Assembly: GCF_963678635.1 (NCBI RefSeq)
Contig: NC_087071.1
Span: 19,467,613 to 19,531,612, forward strand
Direction: 5' to 3'
Origin: Symsagittifera roscoffensis
Taxonomy: Eukaryota > Xenacoelomorpha > Acoela > Convolutidae
DNA: 64,000 nt
This document shows, one piece after another, positions 39,122-50,908 of this stretch. The first letter of the stretch is position 1, and each line of letters opens with the position of its first letter. The position numbers were made by a program, and so were the translations under genes. The notes beneath the pieces were generated by a model that did not search any database, was not told where the DNA came from, and saw only the letters and a list, made by a program, of their open reading frames with translations.

Positions 39122-42100
39122 TTGATGTTCATTGTTGCTCCATTCATCAGCTCTACCGGGTTAGTTGTCGTTGCAGAAGAGAATTTGCGCTGTGGTGGTT
39201 TTTTGTCCGAAAAAAGTTGTCGTCACAGTGCTGGCAGTTTTTCTTTCTTTTTGGTTTTGACTACCAGACATTACTTGAGTTTTCACAAATTTGAAAGACA
39301 CAGCTGCCTTTTTGGGTTGATAGTGCATTTTTCACTTGTTAAGCGTACCTGGGAGTGCTTAGTTTTTAATTTCATTTTTTTCTGTGGAATCGTGTCTTTT
39401 TATGTGCCAATCAGTGATGCGGTTTTTCTTGTTACAACTTTTCCGTTTTTGATCAGAGTGTCTGGCTGATATTATCTTTTTGATGTGCTCATTTTATTTC
39501 ATTTATTCAATTTTACTGGAGTAGTGGTTGTTGCACTAGCGAATTTGCGCTGGAGTGTTTTTGTCTTAAAAAAGTTATCACAAATTGGTAGTTTCCACTA
39601 GCTTCTGGTCTTGGCTACTGAATGTTTCTTCAGTTTTGACATCTTTGAAATACACAGCGACGCTTTTTTGGGTTGTTAATGCGTTGTGGGTATGCTGAAT
39701 ATTCACGGGAGTTCTGTGTTTTGTTTTGGTTTTCGTGTTTCTGAAATATGTCTTTTTTGTGTTCATCCTTGATGCCATTTTTTGTGGTACAAATTTGAAA
39801 TTATTCAGGACTGTGTGGCTAGTGAAGAAATCTTGATGTGTTCATTGTTGCTCCATTCATCGATTCTACTGACTTAGCGATCGTTGCAGAAGCGGATTTG
39901 CGTTGTGGTGATTTTTTGTCCGAAAAAAGTTGTCGTCACAAATTGGTAGTTTCCACTAGCTTCTGGTCTTGGCTAGATAATGTTTCTTCAGTTTTGACAT
40001 CTTTGAAATGCACAGCGACATTTTTTGGGTTTTTAATTATTTGTTGGTATGCTAACGGTTCATGGGAGTACTAAGTTTTTGATTTTGGACGTTATGTTTC
40101 TGAAATATGTCATTTTTTTGTGTTTATCCTTGATGCGATCTTTTGTGGTACAATTTTTTTTCGTAATTCAGGACATTATGTGGCTAGTTAAGTAATCTTG
40201 ATGTGTTCATTGTTGTTCGATTAATCAAGTCTCCTGGGTTAGCGATCGTTGCTGAAGCGAATTTGCGCTGTGGTGATTTTTTGTCCGAAAAAGTTGTCGT
40301 CACAGTACTGGCAGTTTTTTCTTTTTGGTCTTGACTACCAGACATTCCTTGAGTTTTCATAAATTTAAAGACAGCGCTGCCTTTTTTGGGTTTGATAATG
40401 CTTTGTTTACTTGTTATTGGTACGTGGGAGTGCTTAGTTCTTGATTTCAGTTTTTTTCTGTGGAATCATGTCATTTTATGTGTCTATCAGTGATGCGGTT
40501 TTTCTCGTTACAACTTTTTCCATTTTTGATCAGAGTGTCTGGCTGATATTATCTTTTTGATGTGCTCATTTTTATTCATTTATTCAATTTTACTGGGGTA
40601 GTGGTCGTTGCACGAGCGAAATTGCGCTGGAGTGTTTTTGTCTCAATAAAGTTATCACAAATTGGTAGTTTCCACTAGCTTCTGGTCTTGGCTACTGAAT
40701 GTTTCTTCAGTTTTGACATCTTTGAAATACACAGCGACGCTTTTTTGGGTTGTTAATGCAATGTGGGTATGCTGAAATTTCATGGGAGTTCTGGGTTTTG
40801 ATTTTGGTTTTCGTGTTTCTGAAATATGTCTTTTTTTGTGTTCATCATTTTTTGTGGTACAAATTTTCAATTTTTCAGGACTGTGTGTGGCTAGTGAAGA
40901 AATCTTGATGTGTTCATTGTTGCTCCATTCATCGATTCTACTGACTTAGCGATCGTTGCAGAAGCGGATTTGCGTTGTGGTGATTTTTTGTCCAAAAAAG
41001 TTGTCGTCACAAATTGGTATTTTCCACTAGCTTCTGGTCTTGGCTACAGAATGTTTCTTCAGTTTTGACATCTTTGAAATACAGCGACGCTGTTATGGGT
41101 TGTTAATGCGTTGTGGGTATGCTGAAGATTCATGGGAGTTCTGGGTTTTGATTTTGGTTTTCGTGTTTCTGAAATAATATGTCTTTTTTTGTGTTCATCC
41201 TTGATGCCATTTTTTGTGGTACAAATTTTTCATTTTTCAGGACTGTGTGTGGCTAGTGAAGAATTCTTGATCTGTTCATTGTTGCTCCATTCATCGATTC
41301 TACTGACTTAGCGATCGTTGCAGAAGCGGATTTCCGCTGTGGTGATTTTTTGTCCGAAAAAAGTTGTCGTCACAAATTGGTAGTTTCTAGTCTTGGCTAC
41401 TGAATGTTTCTTCAGTTTTGACATCTTTGAAATACACAGCGACGCTTTTTTGGGTGGTTAGTGCGTTGTGGGTTTGCTGAAGATTCATAGGAGTTCTGGG
41501 TTTTGATTTTGGTTTTCATGTTTCTGAAATATGTCTTTTTTTGTGTTCATCCCTGATGCGATTTTTTGTGGTACAAGTTTTTTCATTTTTCAGGAAATTG
41601 TGTGGCTAGTTAGGTCATCTTGATGTTCATTGTTGCTCCATTCATCAGCTCTATCGGGTTAGTTGTCGTTGCAGAAGAGAATTTGCGCTGTGGTGGTTTT
41701 TTGTCCGAAAAAAGTTGTCGTCACAGTGCTGGCAGTTTTTCTTTCTTTTTGGTTTTGACTTCCAGAAATTACTTGAGTTTTCACAAATTTGAAAGACAGC
41801 TGCCTTTTTGGATTGATAGTGCATTTTTCACTTGTTAAGCGTACCTGGGAGTGCTTAGTTTTTAATTTCAGTTTTTTCTGTGGAATCGTGTCTTTTTATG
41901 TGCCAATCAGTCATGCGGTTTTTCTTGTTACAACTTTTCCATTTTTGATCAGAGTGTCTGGCTGATATTATCTTTTTGATGTGCTCATTTTATTTCATTT
42001 ATTCAATTTTACTGGAGTAGTGGTCGTTGCACTAGCGAATTTGCGCTGGAGTGTTTTTGTCTCAAAAAAGTTATCACAAATTGGTAGTTTCCACTAGCTT

Positions 42101-45100
42101 CTGGTCTTGGCTAGATAATGTTTCTTCAGTTTTGACATCTTTGAAATACAACGACGCTTTTTTGGGTTGTTAATGCGTTGTGGGTATGCTGAAGATTCAT
42201 GGGAGTTCTAGGTTTTGATTTTGGTTTTCGTGTTCCTGATATATGTCTTTTTTTGTGTTCATCCTTGATGCGATTTTTTGTGGTACAAGTTTTTTCTTTT
42301 TTCAGGACAGTGTGTGGCTAGTGAAGAAATCTTGATGTGTTCATTGTTGCTCCATTTATCGATTCTACTGACTTAGCGATCGTTGCAGAAGCGGATTTGT
42401 GCTGTGGTGATTTTTGTCCGAAAAAAGTTGTCGTCACAAATTGGTAGTTTTCACTGGCTTCTGGTCTTGGCTACTGAATGTTTCTTCAGTTTTGACATCT
42501 TTGAAATGCACAGCGACATTTTTTGGGTTTTTAATTATTTGTTGGTATGCTAACGGTTCATGGGAGTACTAAGTTTTTGATTTTGGCCGTTATGTTTCTG
42601 AAATATGTCATTTTTTTGTGTTTATCCTTGATGCGATCTTTTGTAGTACAATTTTTTTTCGTAATTCAGGACATTATGTGGCTAGTTAAGTCATCTTGAT
42701 AAGTTCATTGTTGTTCGATTAATCAAGTCTCCTGGGTTAGCGATCGTTGCAGAAGCGGATTTGCGCTGTGGTGATTTTTTGTCCGAAAAAAGTTGTCGTC
42801 ACAAATTGGTAGTTTCTAGTCTTGGCTACTGAATGTTTCTTCAGTTTTGACATCTTTGAAATACACAGCGACGCTTTTTTGGGTAATTAATGCGTTGTGG
42901 GTTTGCTGAAGATTCATGGGAGTTCTGGGTTTTGATTTTGGTTTTCATGTTTCTGAAATATGTCTTTTTTTGTGTTCATCCTTGTTGCGATTTTTTGTGG
43001 TACAAGTTTTTTCAATTTTCAGGAAATTGTGTGGCTAGTTAGGTCATCTTGATGTTCATTGTTGCTCCATTCATCAGCTCTACCGGGTTAGTTGTCGTTG
43101 CAGAAGAGAATTTGCGCTGTGGTGGTTTTTTGTCCGAAAAAAGTTGTCGTCACAGTGCTGGCAGTTTTTCTTTCTTTTTGGTTTTGACTACCAGACATTA
43201 CTTGAGTTTTCACAAATTTGAAAGACACAGCTGCCTTTTTGGGTTAATAGTGCATTTTTCACTTGTTAAGCGTACCTGGGAGTGCTTAGTTTTTAATTTC
43301 AGTTTTTTCTGTGGAATCCTGTCTTTTTATGTGCCAATCAGTGATGCGGTTTTTCGTGTTACAACTTTTCCATTTTTGATCAGAGTGTCTGGCTGATATT
43401 ATCTTTTTGATGTGCTCTTTTTATTTCATTTATTCAATTTTACTGGAGTAGTAGTCGTTGCACTAGCGAATTTGCGCTGGAGTGTTTTTGTCTCAAAAAA
43501 GTTATCACAAATTGGTAGTTTCCACTAGCTTCTGGTCTTGGCTAGATAATGTTTCTTCAGTTTTGACATCTTTGAAATACAGAGACGCTTTTTTGGGTTG
43601 TTAATGCGTTGTGGGTATGCTGAAGATTCATGGGAGTTCTAGGTTTTGATTTTGGTTTTCGTGTTCCTGAAATATGTCTTTTTTTGTGTTCATCCTTGAT
43701 GCGATTTTTTGTGGTACAAGTTTTTTCATTTTTCAGGACAGTGTGTGGCTAGTGAAGAAATCTTGATGTGTTCATTGTTGCTCCATTTATCGATTCTACT
43801 GACTTAGCGATCGTTGCAGAAGCGGATTTGTGCTGTGGTGATTTTTGTCCGAAAAAAGTTGTCGTCACAAATTGATAGTTTTCACTGGCTTCTGGTCTTG
43901 GCTACTGAATTTTTCTTCAGTTTTGACATCTTTGAAATGCACAGCGACATTTTTTGGGTTTTTAATTTTTTGTTGGTATGCTAACGGTTCATGGGAGTAC
44001 TAAGTTTTTGATTTTGGCCGTTATGTTTCTGAAATATGTCATTTTTTTGTGTTTATCCTTGATGCGATCTTTTGTGGTACAATTTTTTTTTCGTAATTCA
44101 GGACATTATGTGGCTAGTTAAGTCATCTTGATGTGTTCATTGTTGTTCGATTAATCAAGTCTCCTGGATTAGCGATCGTTGCAGAAGCGAATTTGCGCTG
44201 TGGTGATTTTTTGTCCGAAAAAGTTGTCGTCACAGTACTGGCAGTTTTTTTTTTTTGGTCTTGACTACCAGACATTCCTTGAGTTTTCATAAATTTAAAG
44301 ACAGCGCTGCCTTTTTTGGGTTTGATAATGCTTTGTTTACTTGTTAATGGTACCTGGGAGTGTTTAGTTCTTGATTTCAGTTTTTTTCTGTGGAATCATG
44401 TCATTTTATGTGTCTATCAGTGATGCGGTTTTTCTCGTTACAACTTTTTCCATTTTTGATCAGAGTGTCTGGCTGATATTATCTTTTTGATGTGCTCATT
44501 TTTATTCATTTATTCAATTTTACTGGGGTAGTGGTCGTTGCACGAGCGAAATTGCGCTGGAGTGTTTTTGTCTCAATAAAGTTATCACAAATTGGTAGTT
44601 TCCACTAGCTTCTGGTCTTGGCTACTGAATGTTTCTTCAGTTTTGACATCTTTGAAATACACAGCGACGCTTTTTTGGGTTGTTAATGCATTGTGGGTAT
44701 GCTGAAATTTCATGGGAGTTCTGGGTTTTGATTTTGGTTTTCGTGTTCCTGATATATGTCTTTTTTTGTGTTCATCCTTGATGCGATTTTTTGTGGTACA
44801 AGTTTTTTCTTTTTTTCAGGACTGTGTGTGGCTAGTGAAGAAATCTTGATGTGTTCATTGTTGCTCCATTCATCGATTCTACTGACTTAGCGATCGTTGC
44901 AGAAGCGGATTTGCGTTTTGGTGATTTTTTTCCGAAAAAAGTTGTCACAAATTGGTAGTTTCCACTAGCTTCTGGTCTTGGCTACAGTATGTTTCTTCAA
45001 TTTTGACATCTTTGAAATACAGCGACGCTGTTTTAGGTTGTTAATGCGTTGTGGGTATGCTGAAGATTCATGGGAGTTCTGGGTTTTGATTTTGGTTTTC

Positions 45101-47500
45101 GTGTTTCTGAAATATGTCTTTTTTTGTGTTCATCCTTGATGCCATTTTTTGTGGTACAAATTTTTCATTTTTCAGGACTGTGTGTGGCTAGTGAAGAATT
45201 CTTGATCTGTTCATTGTTGCTCCATTCATCGATTCTACTGACTTAGCGATCGTTGCAGAAGCGGATTTCCGCTGTGGTGATTTTTTGTCCGAAAAAAGTT
45301 GTCGTCACAAATTGGTAGTTTCTAGTCTGAATGTTTCTTCAGTTTTGACATCTTTGAAATACACAGCGACGCTTTTTTGGGTGGTTAATGTGTTGTGGGT
45401 TTGCTGAAGATTCATGGGAGTTCTGGGTTTTGATTTTGGTTTTCATGTTTCTGAAATATGTCTTTTTTTGTGTTCATCCTTGATGCGATTTTTTGTGGTA
45501 CAAGTTTTTTCATTTTTCAGGAAATTGTGTGGCTAGTTAGGTCATCTTGATGTTCATTGTTGCTCCATTCATCAGCTCTACCGGGTTAGTTGTCGTTGCA
45601 GAAGAGAATTTGCGCTGTGGTGGTTTTTTGTCCGAAAAAAGTTGTCGTCACAGTGCTGGCAGTTTTTCTTTCTTTTTGGTTTTGACTACCAGACATTACT
45701 TGAGTTTTCACAAATTTGAAAGACACAGCTGCCTTTTTGGGTTGATAGTGCATTTTTCACTTGTTAATTGTGTACCTGGGAGTGCTTAATTCTTGATTTC
45801 AGTTTTTTTCTGTGGAATCATGTCATTTTATGTCTCTATCAGTGATGCGGTTTTTCTCGTTACAACTTTTTCCATTTTTGATCAGAGTGTCTGGCTGATA
45901 TTATCTTTTTGATGTGCTCATTTTTATTCATTTATTCAATTTTACTGGGGTAGTGGTCGTTGCACGAGCGAAATTGCGCTGGAGTGTTTTTGTCTCAATA
46001 AAGTTATCACAAATTGGTAGTTTCCACTAGCTTCTGGTCTTGGCTACTGAATGTTTCTTCAGTTTTGACATCTTTGAAATACACAGCGACGCTTTTTTGG
46101 GTTGTTAATGCATTGTGGGTATGCTGAAATTTCATGGGAGTTCTGGGTTTTGATTTTGGTTTTCGTGTTTCTGAAATATGTCTTTTATTGTGTTCATCCT
46201 TGATGCCATTTTTTCTGGTACAAATTTTCAATTTTTCAGGACTGTGTGTGGCTAGTGAAGAAATCTTGATGTGTTCATTGTTGCTCCATTCATCGATTCT
46301 ACTGACTTAGCGATCGTTGCAGAAGCGGATTTGCGTTGTAGTGATTTTTTGTCCGAAAAAAGTTGTCACAAATTGGTAGTTTCCACTAGCTTCTGGTCTT
46401 GGCTACAGAATGTTTCTTCAGTTTTGACATCTTTGAAATACAGCGACGCTGTTTTAGGTTGTTAATGCGTTGTGGGTATGCTGAAGATTCATGGGAGTTC
46501 TGGGTTTTGATTTTGGTTTTCGTGTGTCTGAAATATGTCTTTTTTTGTGTTCATCCTTGATGCCACTTTTTGTAGTACAAATTTTTCATTTTTCAGGACT
46601 GTGTGTGGCTAGTGAAGAATTCTTGATCTGTTCATTGTTGCTCCATTCATTGATTCTACTGACTTAGCGATCGTTGCAGAAGCGGATTTCCGCTGTGGTG
46701 ATTTTTTGTCCGAAAAAAGTTGTCGTCACAAATTGGTAGTTTCTAGTCTTGGCTACTGAATGTTTCTTCAGTTTTGACATCTTTGAAATACACAGTGACG
46801 CTTTTTTGGCTGGTTAATGCGTTGTGGGTTTGCTGAAGATTCATGGGAGTTCTGGGTTTTGATTTTGGTTTTCATGTTTCTGAAATATGTCTTTTTTTGT
46901 GTTCATCCTTGATGCGACTTTTTGTGGTACAATTTTTTTCATTTTTCAGGAAATTGTGTGGCTAGTTAGGTCATCTTGATGTTCATTGTTGCTCCATTCA
47001 TCAGCTCTACCGGGTTAGTTGTCGTTGCAGAAGAGATTTTGCGCTGTGGTGGTTTTTTGTCCGAAAAAAGTTGTCGTCACAGTGCTGGCAGTTTTTCTTT
47101 CTTTTTGGTTTTGACTACCAGACATTACTTGAGTTTTCACAAATTTGAAAGACACAGCTGCCTTTTTGGGTTGATAGTGCATTTTTCACTTGTTAAGCGT
47201 ACCTGGGAGTGCTTAGTTTTTAGTTTCAGTTTTTTCTGTGGAATCGTGTCTTTTTATGTGCCAATCAGTGATGCGGTTTTTCTTGTTACAACTTTTCCAT
47301 TTTTGATCAGAGTGTCTGGCTGATATTATCTTTTTGATGCGCTCATTTTTATTTCATTTATTCAATTTTACTGGAGTAGTGGTCGTTGCACTAGCGAATT
47401 TGCGCTGGAGTGTTTTTGTCTCAAAAAAGTTATCACAAATTGGTAGTTTCCACTAGCTTCTGGTCTTGACTACTGAATGTTTCTTCAGTTTTGACATCTT
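39122..47500 (+). repeat. 3927-bp HOR with nested 2498/1429-bp spacing
   Basis: A distinctive junction monomer (GATGTTCATTGTTGCTCC with GTTAGTTGTCGTTGCAGAAG) occurs at 39122, 41620, 43049, 45547 and 46976. The spacings are 2498, 1429, 2498 and 1429 bp, about 7 and 4 monomers. The sum, 3927 bp, relates 39122, 43049 and 46976, and also 41620 and 45547. Blocks near 38161-39780 and 46007-47640 match at about 7846-7855 bp, and 38161 matches 40655 at 2494 bp. The unit is therefore about 11 monomers, with internal exchange events. Confidence 0.88.
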
Positions 47501-50500
47501 TGAAATACACAGCGACGCTTTTTTGGGTTGTTAATGCGTTGTGGGTATGCTGAAGATTCACGGGAGTTCTGTGTTTTGTTTTGGTTTTCGTGTTTCTGAA
47601 ATATGTCTTTTTTGTGTTCATCCTTGATGCCATTTTTTGTGGTACAAATTTTAAATTTTTCAGGACTGTGTGGCTAGTGAAGAAATCTTGATGTGTTCAT
47701 TGTTGCTCCATTCATCGATTCTACTGACTTAGCGATCGTTGCAGAAGCGAATTTGAGTTGTGGTGATTTTTTGTCCGAAAAAAATTGTCGTCACAAATTG
47801 GTAGTTTCCACTAGCTTCTGGTCTTGGCTAGATAATGTTTCTTCAGTTTTGACATCTTTTGAAATACAGCGACGCTTTTTTGGGTGGTTAATGCGTTGTG
47901 GGTTTGCTGAAGATTCATGGAAGTTCTGGGTTTTGATTTTGGTTTTCATGTTTCTGAAATATGTCTTTTTTTGTGTTCATCCTTGATGCCATTTTTTGTG
48001 GTACAAATTTTTCATTTTTCAGGACTGTGGCTAGTGAAGAAATCTTGATCTGTTCATTGTTGCTCCATTCATCGATTCTACTGACTTAGCGATCGTTGCA
48101 GAAGCGGATTTCCGCTGTGGTGATTTTTTGTCCGAAAAAAGTTGTCGTCACAAATTGGTAGTTTCCACTAGTTTCTAGTCTTGGCTACTGAATGTTTCTT
48201 CAGTTTTGACATCTTTGAAATACACAGCGACGCTTTTTTGGGTGGTTAATGCGTTGTGGGTTTGCTGAAGATTCATGGGAGTTCTGGGTTTTGATTTTGG
48301 TTTTCATGTTTCTGAAATATGTCTTTTTTTGTGTTCATCCTTGATGCCATTTTTTGTCGTACAAATTTTTCATTTTTCAGGACTGTGTGGCTAGTGAAGA
48401 AATCTTGATCTGTTCATTGTTGCTCCATTCATCGATTCTACTGACTTAGCAATCGTTGCAGAAGCGGATTTCCGCTGTGCTGATTTTTTGTCCGAAAAAA
48501 GTTGTCGTCGCAAATTGATAGTTTCCACTAGCTTCTGGTCTTGGCTACTGAATGTTTCTTCAGTTTTGACATCTTCGAAATACACAGCGACGCTTTTTTG
48601 GGTGGTTAATGCGTTGTGGGTTTGCTGAAGATTCATGGGAGTTCTGGGTTTTGATTTTGGTTTTCATGTTTCTGAAATATGTCTTTTTTTGTGTTCATCC
48701 TTGATGCCATTTTTTGTGGTACAAATTTTTCATTTTTCAGGACTGTGTGGCTAGTGAAGAAATCTTGATCTGTTCATTGTTGCTCCATTCATCGATTCTA
48801 CTGACTTAGCGATCGTTGCAGAAGCGGATTTCCGCTGTGCTGATTTTTTGTCCGAAAAAAGTTGTCGTCGCAAATTGATAGTTTCCACTAGCTTCTGGTC
48901 TTGGCTACTGAATGTTTCTTCAGTTTTGACATCTTTGAAATACACAGCGACGCTTTTTTGGGTTGTTAATGCGTTGTGGGTATGCTGAAGATTCACGGGA
49001 GTTCTGTGTTTTGTTTTGGTTTTCGTGTTTCTGAAATATGTCTTTTTTGTGTTCATCCTTGATGCCATTTTTTGTGGTACAAATTTAAAATTTTTCAGGA
49101 CTGTGTGGCTAGTGAAGAAATCTTGATGTGTTCATTGTTGCTCCTTTCATCGATTCTACTGACTTAGCGATCGTTGCAGAAGCGGATTTGCGTTGTGGTG
49201 ATTTTTTGTCCGAAAAAAATTGTCGTCACAAATTGGTAGTTTCCACTAGCTTCTGGTCTTGGCTAGATAATGTTTCTTCAGTTTTGACATCTTTGAAATA
49301 CAGCGACGCTTTTTTGGGTTGTTAATGCGTTGTGGGTATGCTAAAGATTCATGGGAGTTCTGGGTTTTGATTTTGGTTTTCGTGTTTCTGAAATATGTCT
49401 TTTTTTGTGTTCATCCTTGATGCCATTTTTTGTGGTACAAATTTTTCATTTTTCAGGACTGTGTGTGGCTAGTGAAGAAATCTTGATCTGTTCATTGTTG
49501 CTCCATTCATCGATTCTACTGACTTAGCGATCGTTGCAGAAGCGGATTTCCGCTGTGGTGATTTTTTGTCCGAAAAAATTGTCGTCACAAATTGGTAGTT
49601 TCCACTAGTTTCTAGTCTTGGCTACTGAATGTTTCTTCAGTTTTGACATCTTTGAAATACACAGCGACGCTTTGTTGGGTGGTTAATGCGTTGTGGGTTT
49701 GCTGAAGATTCATGGGAGTTCTGGGTTTTGATTTTGGTTTTCATGTTTCTGAAATATGTCTTTTTTTGTGTTCATCCTTGATGCCATTTTTTGTGGTACA
49801 AATTTTTCATTTTTCAGGACTGTGTGGCTAGTGAAGAAATCTTGATCTGTTCATTGTTGCTCCATTCATTGATTCTACTGACTTAGCGATCGTTGCAGAA
49901 GCGGATTTCCGCTGTACTGATTTTTTGTCCGAAAAAAGTTGTCGTCGCAAATTGATAGTTTCGACTAGCTTCTGGTCTTGGCTACTGAATGTTTCTTCAG
50001 TTTTGACATCTTTGAAAAACACAGCGACGCTTTTTTGGGTGGTTAATGCGTTGTGGGTTTGCTGAAGATTCATGGGAGTACTGGGATTTGATTTTGGTTT
50101 TCATGTTTCTGAAATATGTCTTTTTTTGTGTTCATCCTTGATGCCATTTTTTGTGGTACAAATTTTTCATTTTTCAGGACTGTGCGGCTAGTGAAGAAAT
50201 CTTGATCTGTTCATTGTTGCTCCATTCATCGATTCTACTGACTTAGCGATCGTTGCAGAAGCGGTTTTCCGCTGTGCTGATTTTTTGTCCGAAAAAAATT
50301 GTCGTCGCAAATTGATAGTTTCCACTAGCTTCTGGTCTTGGCTACTGAATGTTTCTTCAGTTTTGACATCTTTGAAATACGCAGCGACGCTTTTTTGGGT
50401 GGTTAAGGCGTTGTGGGTTTGTGAAGGTTCATGGGAGTTCTGGGTTTTGATTTTGGTTTTCATGTTTCTGAAATATGTCTTTTTTTGTGTTCATCCTTGA

Positions 50501-50908
50501 TGCCATTTTTTGTGGTACAAATTTTTCATTTTTCAGGACTGTGGCTAGTGAAGAAATCTTGATCTGTTCATTGTTGCTCCATTCATCGATTCTACTGACT
50601 TAGCGATCGTTGCAGAAGCGGATTTCCGCTGTGCTGATTTTTTGTCCGAAAAAAGTGGTCGTCGCAAATTGATAGTTTCCACTAGCTTCTGGTCTTGGCC
50701 ACTGAATGTTTCTTCAATTTTGACATCTTTGAAATACGCAGCGACAATTTTTTGGGTTGTTAATGCGTTTTGGGCATGCTGACAGTTCATGGGAGTTCTA
50801 AGTTTTTGAGTTTGGTCTTTGTTTTTCTCAAATATGTCATTTTTTGTGTTTATCCTTGATGCCATCTTTTGTGGTACAAGTTTTTTCACTTTTCAGGACA
50901 GTGTGTGG
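47501..50908 (+). repeat. Homogeneous monomeric A-type run (357-360 bp)
   Basis: The segment GATCTGTTCATTGTTGCTCC recurs at about 48047, 48407, 48767, 49486, 49846, 50206 and 50563, that is, every 357-360 bp. One GATGTG variant sits at about 49127. Most units also share GCGGATTTCCGCTGTG and GTCGTCGCAAATTGATAG. There is no B-type unit, so this is locally homogenised single-monomer amplification. Confidence 0.87.
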
